Assembly: GCF_003369915.1 (NCBI RefSeq)
Contig: NC_046674.1
Coordinates: forward strand, 10,478,001-10,542,000
From: Drosophila miranda
Taxonomy: Eukaryota > Arthropoda > Insecta > Diptera > Drosophilidae
DNA: 64,000 bases
Direction of reading: 5' to 3'
Below, in pieces: positions 11,972 to 20,885 of this stretch. How positions within the stretch are numbered: position 1 is the stretch's first letter; each line of letters opens with the position of its first letter. The position numbers and the translations under genes were made by a program. Under the pieces are notes generated by a model. That model was not told where the DNA came from. It was given only the letters and a program-made list of their open reading frames with translations, and did not search any database.

Positions 11972-12955
11972 ATGCTACTGATATTGAGCGCTCTTTGTGT
12001 CACTCTGCTTAATACAGCGACTCTTGCTGGTACAGAGAACGAGACCATTCCAGACTGTGACTACTTCGACACGGTGAACGTGTCGGGGAGCCAGCGGCTG
12101 GACAATGGTTCGTATCTGTACCAAAGTGTGGTCATTCCGGCCGAGCTTACGGCTGAATTCGACTACAGGGTACTGCCGGACGACAGCACGGAGCCGGTGG
12201 AGAGACATCTGCGGGGCTGCGTCTGCCAGCTGCGTCCGTGTCTCCGGCTCTGCTGCCACCACTCTCAGTTAATGGCTAATGGGCAGTGCAGTGGCAGCAT
12301 CGAGGTGGATCTGACCCGACTGAACCCCTACTTGAACGTGACCCTGGACGATGGCACGGTGGCAAGACGACACTTCCAGGAGGAGTTCATCATTCAGAGC
12401 GATCTGCCGATCCCCTGCAACGATCGAGAGGAGCAGGATCAGTATACAGTCTTTGAAGTTTGGACCACGCAACCCCCCGTACCCCGTTTCCCGCAAAGCC
12501 TAATGCGAGTGGTTTTCCTTAGAATGGGTCTTTCTTTCGACCATACGACAGTGCAACGATGATTTCGTGATGGCCAACTTCCTGTGGCTGAGTGTCATCA
12601 GCTGGAATCTCCGTTCCACGTTCAGCTGTAGTGTGAGCCCCGTGAGTCGGTACCGGCCGAAGTACGTGTCCCTTATCTACAACGTCTATGCCTGGGGAAT
12701 GGCATCCGTCCTCACTGCCATCATTTATATGGTGGATCACCTGGTGGAGGATGTTCCTGAGAATGAGCCCTGGATGCCTGGTGTTGGCTTCTACAACTGT
12801 TGGATAAATAGTGGGTTCGCTATTGGTTTGGGGTTCAGATGATTCACAGTGTTTTGTACCTCATGTAGCTCAAGACTGGTCGGCCATGTTATACTTCTTT
12901 GGACCGATGTTGATTGTGATCATTTTCACTCGAAAACACGCAACCGTTGTAGGTA
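11972..12955 (+). pseudogene. Truncated methuselah copy (ectodomain only)
   Basis: Left copy of the duplicated mth gene. The first coding exon, 11972-12457 (162 codons), keeps the signal peptide ([20 protein letters not shown]), [19 protein letters not shown] and the N-glycosylation sites, and intron 1 keeps GT-AG ends (12458-12522). Exon 2 (12523-12570) then meets a 449-bp deletion and reads [12 protein letters not shown] then stop, so the predicted product is about 177 aa without any membrane segment. Relics of TM3-TM5 follow at 12571-12925. A second deletion with TCA microhomology joins the TM5 exon to the final acidic-tail exon, losing TM6 and TM7. An 18-nt in-frame deletion in exon 1 lies between AAYGAT repeats. 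As a GPCR it is dead; it may still make a secreted fragment. Confidence 0.85.
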
Positions 12956-13197
12956 CTTTTTGTTTTACTTTGGTGTCGGTTAACTACTTAAACTTATTGA
13001 TTAGATTTTTAGCATGGTTAAGGTTCTCTTTTCTGGTCTTATCTATATGAAGCTTTAACAATTCAACCACGTTGCTCCGCTTTCTGCTCTGTTCTTAGCA
13101 TGGTTTTTGTGGCTTATTTTCGTTTTGTCTTATTGGAATGTTGTTGCTTTCTATTTCTACTAAACCTCTAACGATTGTTCTTAGGTTATTAGGTCTG

Positions 13198-13763
13198 TAA
13201 AGATTTTGGTCATTGGAGAAATGTCATATAGATCTTATCAATATCGGAACGCTCCTCTCGATCCACTTTGATCTACTTTGAACAAAATGTTAATTCATAG
13301 CAGCAACTGTCTCAATACAGAAAGATCAACTTATTTTCGGTGCGGGCGCGTTCAAAGGCCTCATCGCCCCAGGGATACCTACGTTGGATTGGATTGTTTA
13401 TTCCATAGCTCAATATTTTATTTATTTAGTTTACTTACCAGTCCACTAAATTATAAGCATGTTATAAAAGGTAAACTATAATTTTGTGTGTTTCCCTTAC
13501 GATATGAAGGTTCTTTGCCGCTTTCAAATAACTTCGTATCCAGGGATAGAGTGTTTTGCTTCTGAACATATCAAATTGATGTTGGTGGGTATATGAAAGC
13601 GCTTGCATTTCTATGAGCCAATAAAAGTGCAACGTGTGCAAACGCGTCCAAGCTGGGACTTACTATGGCAATGTTTTTAATTTTATTTTGCATATCAGCC
13701 CTGTGACCAGGGCTTCTGGTCAGGGCGACAGCCTTCCCTTTCCGCCTCATAAATACATACATA
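13198..13763. other. Spacer between truncated mth copy and Tc1 relic
   Basis: AT-rich sequence without a supportable gene. Homology to the right mth copy has ended, and nothing recognisable was found before the transposon end at 13764. Confidence 0.4.
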
Positions 13764-14453
13764 CACTACTGGCCAAAAAAATAAGTACATCGGTGTCGTG
13801 CTAGTTTGTTATGGAATAGCTCGAATTTTTGTAAATGTATGGATGCCAATTGTTTCTATTTGGAAAGGTTACAGTCTTGCCAAGTATTTAAATCAAAAAT
13901 TAAAGTGGGGAACAATCTTTATGAAACCTTATGCTGAGGAAAACATTCTCTTGAGAAAATGACCCAAAGCACACCTCAAAGCTGGTCAAGGCTTGGTTTA
14001 CGGGAAAAAATGTAAACGTTATGGCTTGGCTAAGTCAGTCTCCTTACTAAAACCTTTGGGGTGACTTGAAACGTCGAATTAGTAAAAATACTTTTCGAAA
14101 AGAAACAGAATTGTAGAGAATTTGTGCATAAAACGTGGTATGAGATTCCAGTGGAGACTTGCCGCAAACTTATTACTAGTATGCCAAGAAGTCATCCAAA
14201 ATAAGTGTGGCTATATAGGATACTAGTCAAAGATTATAGATTATAAGAAAAAAGTGAAAAATTGTTACACGCTTTTAGTTTTTCGATCATAAAATAAGTA
14301 TATATTTGAAATGAAAAATGCTTATGATAAATATTTTTAAAGTCTATTGTAGGTTAGAAAACTAAAATTATTTTTGAATTATTTTTATTAGAAAAGTTTT
14401 ATAGGACGTGAAAAAAGCTCATAAGCGTGTACTTATTATTTTGCCCAGTAGCG
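13764..14453 (+). mobile_element. Decayed Tc1/mariner-like transposon with TA target duplication
   Basis: Left end CACTACTGGCCAAAAAAATA and right end, reversed, CGCTACTGGGCAAAATAATA form terminal inverted repeats matching at about 22 of 26 positions. TA dinucleotides flank both ends (13762-13763 and 14454-14455), the Tc1 target-site signature. Internally about 13957-14120 translates, with breaks, to a Tc1 transposase C-terminal core (DPKHTSKLVKAWF, NVMAW, WGDLKRRISKN). At 690 bp it is less than half the usual length, lacks the N-terminal DNA-binding half and has stops and indels, so it cannot encode transposase. I could not assign the exact family. Confidence 0.85.
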
Positions 14454-15789
14454 TACGTATATCTCGTATATATGTACATATGTATGTACGTCTGGCTCAT
14501 TGCAGAAACAAGTTTGCAAGGAATAAACTTGAAGAGTTACAGAGGGAACCCAGTTTAAAATGAAGTCAAGCGCTCAGTAAGGGGCACGACGCGATCAGGC
14601 TTTAGCATTCAGTTCTGACCCAACCGTCGACCCGGACGCGTTCCATTGGAGCAGGAAAATAATTTCCCTTTGTGCTTTGTAGTCCTATACTAATGGAAGT
14701 ATATGGCAGATTGGTTCAACGCCCTATATTCGCGTACGTTGCAGCGGTCTTTGTGCATACAGTATGTGTGAATATTTAATTGATACGACGGCACTGTGGC
14801 ACTGTATTTTTGCATTTAGGGAGGCGTTTCGTTAAAAGGTTTATCCAACTCATTGGAGCAAAAAAAACATTAAATTATCTATCAATTTAAATGATATAAA
14901 GAATTTTAAAATAATAACAAAAACTATAAATAAATGTAAAAAGTACAACAAGTAAGTGAACAAATTTAATATAAACAATTTATATGAGTAAAGGGTTGGA
15001 CGTGGAGACGTATGAGACGGACGTTGGTCCGTCTTGTTTGACGCCTAGTTCTTAGAGGATATACATATATGTAATGGATCGAAAAATAACATCGTCCGTT
15101 CATAATTAATCAAAAGTCTGAATCAATGTCGGAAACTGAATCACCCTTTATCCGCCGGCAATTCCCGTACAACGACAACAACTGTATTTTCCATTGTCGG
15201 GCTTCCTAATACATATACATACATAAGCATTCTTTGTCGTTCAGGAGACCGAACAGACTCAAAACGTCCGCCTTCGTTTTATTGGTATACGCGGTATTCT
15301 TTATTTTTATCAGCACGAATGTATGTATAAATGTTACCCAGCAAGCCAACAAACGTGCCTTATGCGAGAGTTTCGCAAAACTCTCGCAAACGAGAGGAAA
15401 GTGGAAATAGGAAAGTGCGCTGCCGGTCCATAGCCATGCTACATGAATATATGAACCATGCGTTCCTCGCGCCGGCATTTCTACTTTTTTCGTCGAATTG
15501 TGCAGTGCAAATACAATATTTCACACATTTAATAGAAATTTCTACTAATAGGTAAGTAAATTATTAATAAAACCAATAAAAAGTTGTATACAAGAAAAAC
15601 ATATGTATTTTGGAGAGGCTCGACATGTTCAAAGAGCTACTGGAGATTTTGAGGTTAAACCGAATTATAGGCGAATGTGGCGGATTTTTTCTCCTGGCGT
15701 GGATCAGACTCCAAAAAGTGTGTAAGAGGTCTTCGAACCAATTTTATTTTTTAGCTTGTGTAAAACGCAATTTTTAATACATTTTTATT

Positions 15790-15939
15790 TTGTCTACGGA
15801 TGCATTTAAACAGAAGTTTGCGCTTGAGGTTCAGGATTTCGACCGCACAACTCAAAAATATTCCCAGTATGCGCAGGAACGGAAGGAACTATTGGAAAAA
15901 ATTGATGCAAAAAAACTTAAATTGTGGGACATAATACGT
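15790..15939 (+). other. Coding-like fragment of unknown origin
   Basis: Within the segment missing from the left copy, one frame reads as charged, helix-like protein (for example DAFKQKFALEVQDFDRTTQ and ERKELLEKIDAKKLKLWD). No ATG, acceptor or donor frames it, and an in-frame TAA lies just upstream. It looks like a piece of a gene or retrocopy carried into the locus. I do not recognise the family. Confidence 0.3.
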
Positions 15940-16232
15940 ACATATATACTTTCAATATTCATATTCATATTAGATTCATTTCATATTAAAAATTAAAAAT
16001 ATATTTTTTTTTGCGGAACAAAATGGGAACGGGTAAAAAAAATATAATATTCTGATTATAATAATATTAATTATTTTAACAACAACAAAAGACGAAGTCT
16101 GAATGCCCCGATAACCTTGTTTTAACAATGATTCACGCTGTGTTCATGCTGTATGGATAATGGTATTAATTCGTTAAAAGAAAACAATGCATATATACGC
16201 ATGTACCCCATCGCATGCAAAAGCACTTTACT

Positions 16233-16290
16233 TATAACGCTTCGCTCTACTCATTTCAGTCTGGAGTTCATCGAACAAGCGAATAGACGC
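16233..16290 (+). promoter_or_regulatory. mth: Inr/DPE core promoter of intact mth, altered TATA
   Basis: Same layout as the left copy: TATAACG at 16233-16239 (TATAAAG in the left copy), TCAGTC initiator with A+1 at 16258, and AGACGC at 16285-16290 (+28 to +33). The leader exon ends at 16330, a 215-nt intron follows (16331-16545), and the coding ATG is at 16561. Confidence 0.65.
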
Positions 16291-16560
16291 ATCTCCTGGA
16301 CTGCACAAAATACTGATAGCTCTGCAGCAAGTAAGATTTCGTATTGATCCGAGTCGATCCCGAATGCAAAGTGAGCAAAGATGATCGAAAAATAAAACCC
16401 AGCAAATATTGTAGAAAAACAAGAGATACCATCCTGTATGTGTGTACCAAGTATTTGAGGTATCTTTCTGGCTGTTGTACATGCATTATGTACAAACATA
16501 TGTATATTATTCTCTACATCTTCTCTTTTCTTTTTCCACTCGCAGATTCTCTAGAGTAGA

Positions 16561-18898
16561 ATGCTACTGATATTGAGCGCTCTTTGTGTCACTCTGCTTA
16601 ATACAGCGACTCTTGCTGGTACAGAGAACGAGACCATTCCAGACTGTGACTACTTCGACACGGTGAACGTGACGGGGAGCCAGCGGCTGGTCAATGGTTC
16701 GTATCTGTACCAGGGTGTGGTCATTCCGGCCGAGCTTACGGCTGAATTCGACTACAGGGTACTGCCGGACGACAGCACGGAGCCGGTGGAGAGACATCTG
16801 CGGGGCTGCGTCTGCCAGCTGCGTCCGTGTCTCCGGCTCTGCTGCCACCACTCTCAGTTAATGGCTAATGGGCAGTGCAGTGGCAGCATCGAGGTGGATC
16901 TGACCCGACTGAACCCCTACTTGAACGTGACCCTGGACGATGGCACGGTGGCAAGACGACACTTCCAGGAGGAGTTCATCATTCAGAGCGATCTGCCGAT
17001 CCCCTGCAATGATATGTACCCGCTCAACGATCAAGAAGAGCAGGATCAGTACACAGTCTTTGAGGTTTGGACCACGCAAACCCCGTACCCCGTTTCCCGC
17101 AAAGCCTAATGCGAGTGGTTTTCCTTAGAATGGGTCTTTCTTTCGACCATACGACAGTGCAGCGATGAGCAAGCGGGAATACTGCCTTCAGGCGTATGAC
17201 TTCAGAGAGGGCGGGACGGAGTCATTCCGGATTGTTGCCCACAACTGCTCGATTAAGTCGAATAGCAAGACGGGGAAAACAGTTGGTGAGCACTGTCCCA
17301 ATCCTCTCCGATCTTTGATCTCATTTATGTATGTTCCTATCCTCAGTGATCATTCTTACCCTCGTGTGTCTCGCCTGCACGATCACCGTCTATCTCAACC
17401 TGAAAAAGCTGCGGAATCTCCATGGAAAGTGCTTCGTTTGCTGTCTGAGCTGTCTATTCATGGGGTACCTTTTCCTATTGCTGGACCTCTGGGAGCTGAC
17501 AAATGCCATTTGCAAGCCATCAGGTATTCTTACGGATCGGATCGGATCGGATCGTATGTTAGTTCCGAAGTAATCGAACATTAACTCTGCTCCCGCTGTA
17601 GGCTACATTGGCTACTATTTCGTGATGGCCAACTTCCTGTGGCTGAGTGTCATCAGCTGGAATCTCCATTCCACGTTCAGATGTAGTGTGAGCCGCGTGA
17701 ATCGGTACCGGCCGAAGTACGTGTTCCTTCTGTACAACGTCTATGCCTGGGGAATAGCATCCGTCCTCACTGCCGTCATTTATATGGTGGATCACCTGGT
17801 GGAGGATATTCCTGAGAATGAGCCCTGGATGCCTGGTGTTGGCTTCTACAACTGTTGGATAAAGAGTGGGTTCGCTATTGGTTTGGGTGGGGTTCAGATG
17901 ATTCACAGTGTTTTGTACCTCATGTAGCTCAAGACTGGTCGGCCATGCTATACTTCTTTGGACCGATGTTGATTGTGATCATTTTCAATGTGACCATGTT
18001 CATTCTCACGGCCATCCGTATTGTTGCGGTGAAACGCGAACTGCAGATCATTGTCGATCGCCAGGAGAGAAAGCAGAAACTTAACTCCGACAAACAGACG
18101 TAAGAATGCTACCACAGATTATTGCAGGTGTCAACTATCCTCTGTCTACTCTTGTCCCAATCACAGATATAGCTTCTTCCTGCGACTCTTTGTCATCATG
18201 GGCCTGAACTGGAGCCTGGAGATACTCTCATACTTGGTGCAGGACGACGACATATGGAAGAATGTCTTTCTGGTCGCCGACTACTTAAACTGGTCGACGG
18301 GCATCATCATCTTTTTCCTGTTCGTGATGAAGCGCAGTGTCTTGAGGTTATTCAGAGAAAGGTAAGTGATCTGTGCTCAGCTGTTTACAGATCGGGAAAA
18401 TAATCGGGTTTCATCACAAAAATATCTCCGTTAAGGAATGACGATGAAGTTTCCGAGGAAGAGATATCACTCGAAGAGACGCAACGGTTGTAGGTAAAGC
18501 GATTACTTTTGTTGGTACCTTTTGTTGTACTTTGGTGTCGGTTAACTACTTAAACTTATTGATTAGATCTCTAGCATGGTTAAGGTTCTCTGTTCTGGTC
18601 TCATCTATATGAAGCTTTAACAATTTAACCACGTTGCTCTGCTTTATGCTCTGTTTTTAGCATGGTTTTTGGTGGCTTATTTTCGTTTTGTCTTGTTGGA
18701 ATTTTGTTGCACGTGGAGAACTGCCTGCTTTCTATTTCTACTAAACCTCTAACGATTGTTTCCTCTCTTAGGAATCTTTCAAGGAGCACACGGAGTGTCG
18801 TAAGCATGAAATCCCAGGCAAGTCGGCTTATAAATGGAAGATCAACAGCTAAACAACCGCGAGATAACTCATCCTCGCAGGCCTCTACACAAATTTAA
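16561..18898 (+). CDS. mth: Methuselah receptor (class-B-like GPCR)
   Basis: Seven-pass peptide receptor of the plasma membrane. D. melanogaster Mth limits lifespan and stress resistance and binds Stunted peptides. Exons: 16561-17064, 17129-17285, 17347-17523, 17602-17865, 17928-18099, 18167-18361, then a choice of last exon: 18436-18493 (508 aa total) or 18772-18898 (531 aa). All phases fit. A signal peptide of about 20 residues is followed by a Cys-rich ectodomain to about residue 219 ([46 protein letters not shown]) and seven hydrophobic helices (TM1 about 219-239, TM5 with YFFGP, TM7 ending [10 protein letters not shown]). The motif [15 protein letters not shown] and the acidic tail [12 protein letters not shown] closely match fly Mth (514 aa). 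It could be a co-ortholog of mth and its close paralogs rather than a strict one-to-one ortholog. Confidence 0.88.
18436..18493 (+). other. mth: mth alternative last exon, acidic tail
   Basis: Acceptor TCTCCGTTAAG ends at 18435. The exon completes the AG|G codon and reads [18 protein letters not shown] then stop. This tail corresponds to the known Mth C-terminus. Confidence 0.7.
18772..18898 (+). other. mth: mth alternative last exon, basic Ser/Arg tail
   Basis: A stronger acceptor (TGTTTCCTCTCTTAG) ends at 18771. The exon also begins GAAT, completes AG|G in the same phase, and encodes [19 protein letters not shown] and more to a TAA at 18896. Both tails can be joined to the donor at 18362 without frameshift. 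This exon is absent from the truncated copy. Confidence 0.6.
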
Positions 18899-19143
18899 GA
18901 ATCAGACCCACCCTTTCGGAAAGTTTACTTAAGGGTAATAATCGACTATTAACTACTTACTAATAATCGTTGAGATAGGATTTTTATCAAAAATAACAAT
19001 CGCATAAGTGAAGTTCCCTCTTCAAATAATAGTATTTTTATTAGAACTGCTCCAAAAAGTGCGAGTAGTAAGTAACCATATTTTAACAATACTCATAAGC
19101 CTCATAAATCTCATAAGCTATTCATAAACCCTTTTTTTATAAA

Positions 19144-19276
19144 AATAAAAAATCCAGAAGACATGAGATGGAAAGCATCTCCTTTGGGCTTTATTCTCCA
19201 CAAGCAACTTTAAATTTGTAACGATTTATATTTTAGAATACATCAGGGTTTCAGGTCAAGAATAGGTACTAATAAA
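19144..19276 (+). terminator. mth: Candidate mth poly(A) signals
   Basis: AATAAA at 19144-19149 and again at 19271-19276, about 250-370 nt after the long-isoform stop and upstream of the next gene's TATA box. Confidence 0.4.
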
Positions 19277-19395
19277 GCTGAAAAGCTCCTTCCCTTGCAC
19301 TTTTTGGTGTCTCCCCATCCCATGAGCAGAACCCTAAAATACCTTATGACCTCATGACCTTCTTCACGCAATGTCGGGCTGTGTCCGCGACTACC

Positions 19396-19430
19396 TATAA
19401 AAGGATTCTACCAGACGAAAGCCAAGCCCA
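19396..19430 (+). promoter_or_regulatory. TATA box and initiator of odorant receptor gene
   Basis: TATAAAAGG at 19396-19404, with an initiator-like CCCATTG whose A at 19430 lies 34 nt downstream. This would leave an 8-nt leader before the ATG at 19438 and argues against the upstream in-frame ATG at 19354, which lies upstream of the TATA box. Confidence 0.55.
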
Positions 19431-19437
19431 TTGCGAA

Positions 19438-20885
19438 ATGGAAAGGCTGCGCGAACTCACTCAGCGGATCAGACCCTCAGATGTGGACGAGGGCCGCATC
19501 GGATCCATCGAGCTGAATGTCTGGCTCGCTCAATTGACGGGACTTCCCCTCTCCGGACTGAAGCCGGAGACCAAGGCCGAGAGCATCCGCATCCTCGTCG
19601 TCAGTGGAGTGGTACTGCCGTTGCTCTTCTGCTATGTGGTTTTGGAGATCTACGATCTGGTGCTCAATTGGGACAATGTGGATATCATGACACAGAATGT
19701 GGTGATGACATTGACCCATGTGGGGTACTGGTTCAAGGTAAGGAGTTGCTGGAGCCTGCTTCTGCAGTAATCCCCATCCATTAAGTCCCCCATCAGGTTC
19801 TTAACACATTCTACTACTACGAGGACATTAAGCGGATAGTTTTCACGCTGAAACACCTCACTAGAACCTGCGTTCTATCTCCCGCGCAGAGGGAGACCTT
19901 CCATCAGCTGGAAGTGGAGAATAAGGTAGTTTGTCTCTTTTACTTCTGCCTGGTGGTGTTTTCCTCCACGCTCGCCATGGTCATGCTTCTGATTGGTAAG
20001 TGATTAGAGTCCACTCCAGTCTAGTCCGCAGTCCATTTTAAAGCACTTTATGGCTTTTTGATGCAGTGCCGGATAATTTGGCCGGAAAGCGGTTCCCCTA
20101 TCGCGTCCACATGCCCCACTTCCTGCCACCCATCGTCCAGTATCTGTACATGGGCCTGAGCGTTATCTGGATATCGTGTGGGATCCCGACCATCGACAAC
20201 GTCAACATGCTGTTTATGAATCAGATATGCATGCACCTCAAGATTCTCAACATGGCCTTTGATGTGCTGCAGCGCCAAGTGGATCCCAACATCTGGATGG
20301 TTTCGATTGTGAAGTACCACAGCGTCTTGATCAAGTAATGGCATCCATAAAGCATCCATCTGTTTTTGCTGCAAGTTCATGAGAAAAATTGTATTCACTT
20401 GCAGCTTGCGTCAGCGACTGGAGCAGATATACCGCCTGCCCGTCTTGTTCCAGTTTGTGTCGTCGCTTCTGGTGGTGGCCATGACCGCCTTCCAGGCGAT
20501 TGTGGGCGATGGTTCCGGGAGCTCGGTGCTCATCTACTTCCTCTTCAGCGGCGTCATGTGTCAGATATTCCTCTACTGCTGGTTCGGCAACGAGGTCTTC
20601 GAGCAGGTGCACTCCCATGATACACATATCTATTCTTTCAGGTGGGTTTATTCTCCTTATTTTCAGAGCAAAACCCTATCGACTTCCGCCTTTGGCTGCA
20701 ATTGGCACGAATTCGATGCTCAGTTCAAGAGGACTCTCCTCATCTTCATGATCAATGCGGATCGACCGTTCCTCTTCACCGCCGGCGGTTTCATGGGCCT
20801 AACCCTGACGAGCTTTGCCAATATCCTGGGCAAGTCGTACTCCATTGTGGCAGTGCTCCGTCACATGTATGGCAGGGCCCATTAA
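19438..20885 (+). CDS. Odorant receptor (insect Or family, 7-TM ligand-gated channel subunit)
   Basis: Ligand-binding olfactory receptor subunit expected to pair with Orco in sensory neuron membranes. Exons 19438-19737, 19797-19995, 20067-20334, 20405-20606 and 20667-20885 sum to 1188 nt (395 aa), the usual size; borders are GT-AG and phases agree. No signal peptide; several hydrophobic segments. The C-terminal part carries Or hallmarks: YCWFGNEVFEQ in the fourth exon, then CNWHEFDAQFKRTLLIF, and a last helix with GKSYSIVAVLRHMYGR. The intron-4 donor (CAG|GTGCAC) is weak but gives the family-typical junction. I do not recognise a D. melanogaster counterpart in region 61C, so no symbol is given. 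All frames are open, so it looks functional. Confidence 0.88.

Larger units (their letters stand above)
10762..13197 (+). repeat. Tandem duplication, left copy (truncated mth)
   Basis: Starts with GATTGGTTCAACGCCCTAT, shared with 14711, and keeps homology to the right copy through promoter, leader, ectodomain exon and parts of the membrane region. Homology stops just before the position equivalent to the right copy's last exon acceptor at about 18770. Two internal deletions (about 449 and 482 bp relative to the right copy) and several small indels separate them. The core from about 11640 to 12430 is nearly identical between copies, while the flanks are more diverged. Confidence 0.85.
14711..18770 (+). 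repeat. Tandem duplication, right copy (intact mth)
   Basis: Begins with the same 19-nt stretch as 10762 and runs through the intact mth gene. Upstream of the gene it carries about 1 kb without counterpart in the left copy (roughly 15080-16060), so either an insertion here or a deletion on the left has occurred. Confidence 0.8.

Noticed and set aside
19354..19437. Upstream in-frame ATG of the odorant receptor
   Set aside because: It lies upstream of the TATA box, so it should not be in the mRNA; the ATG at 19438 gives a normal Or N-terminus.
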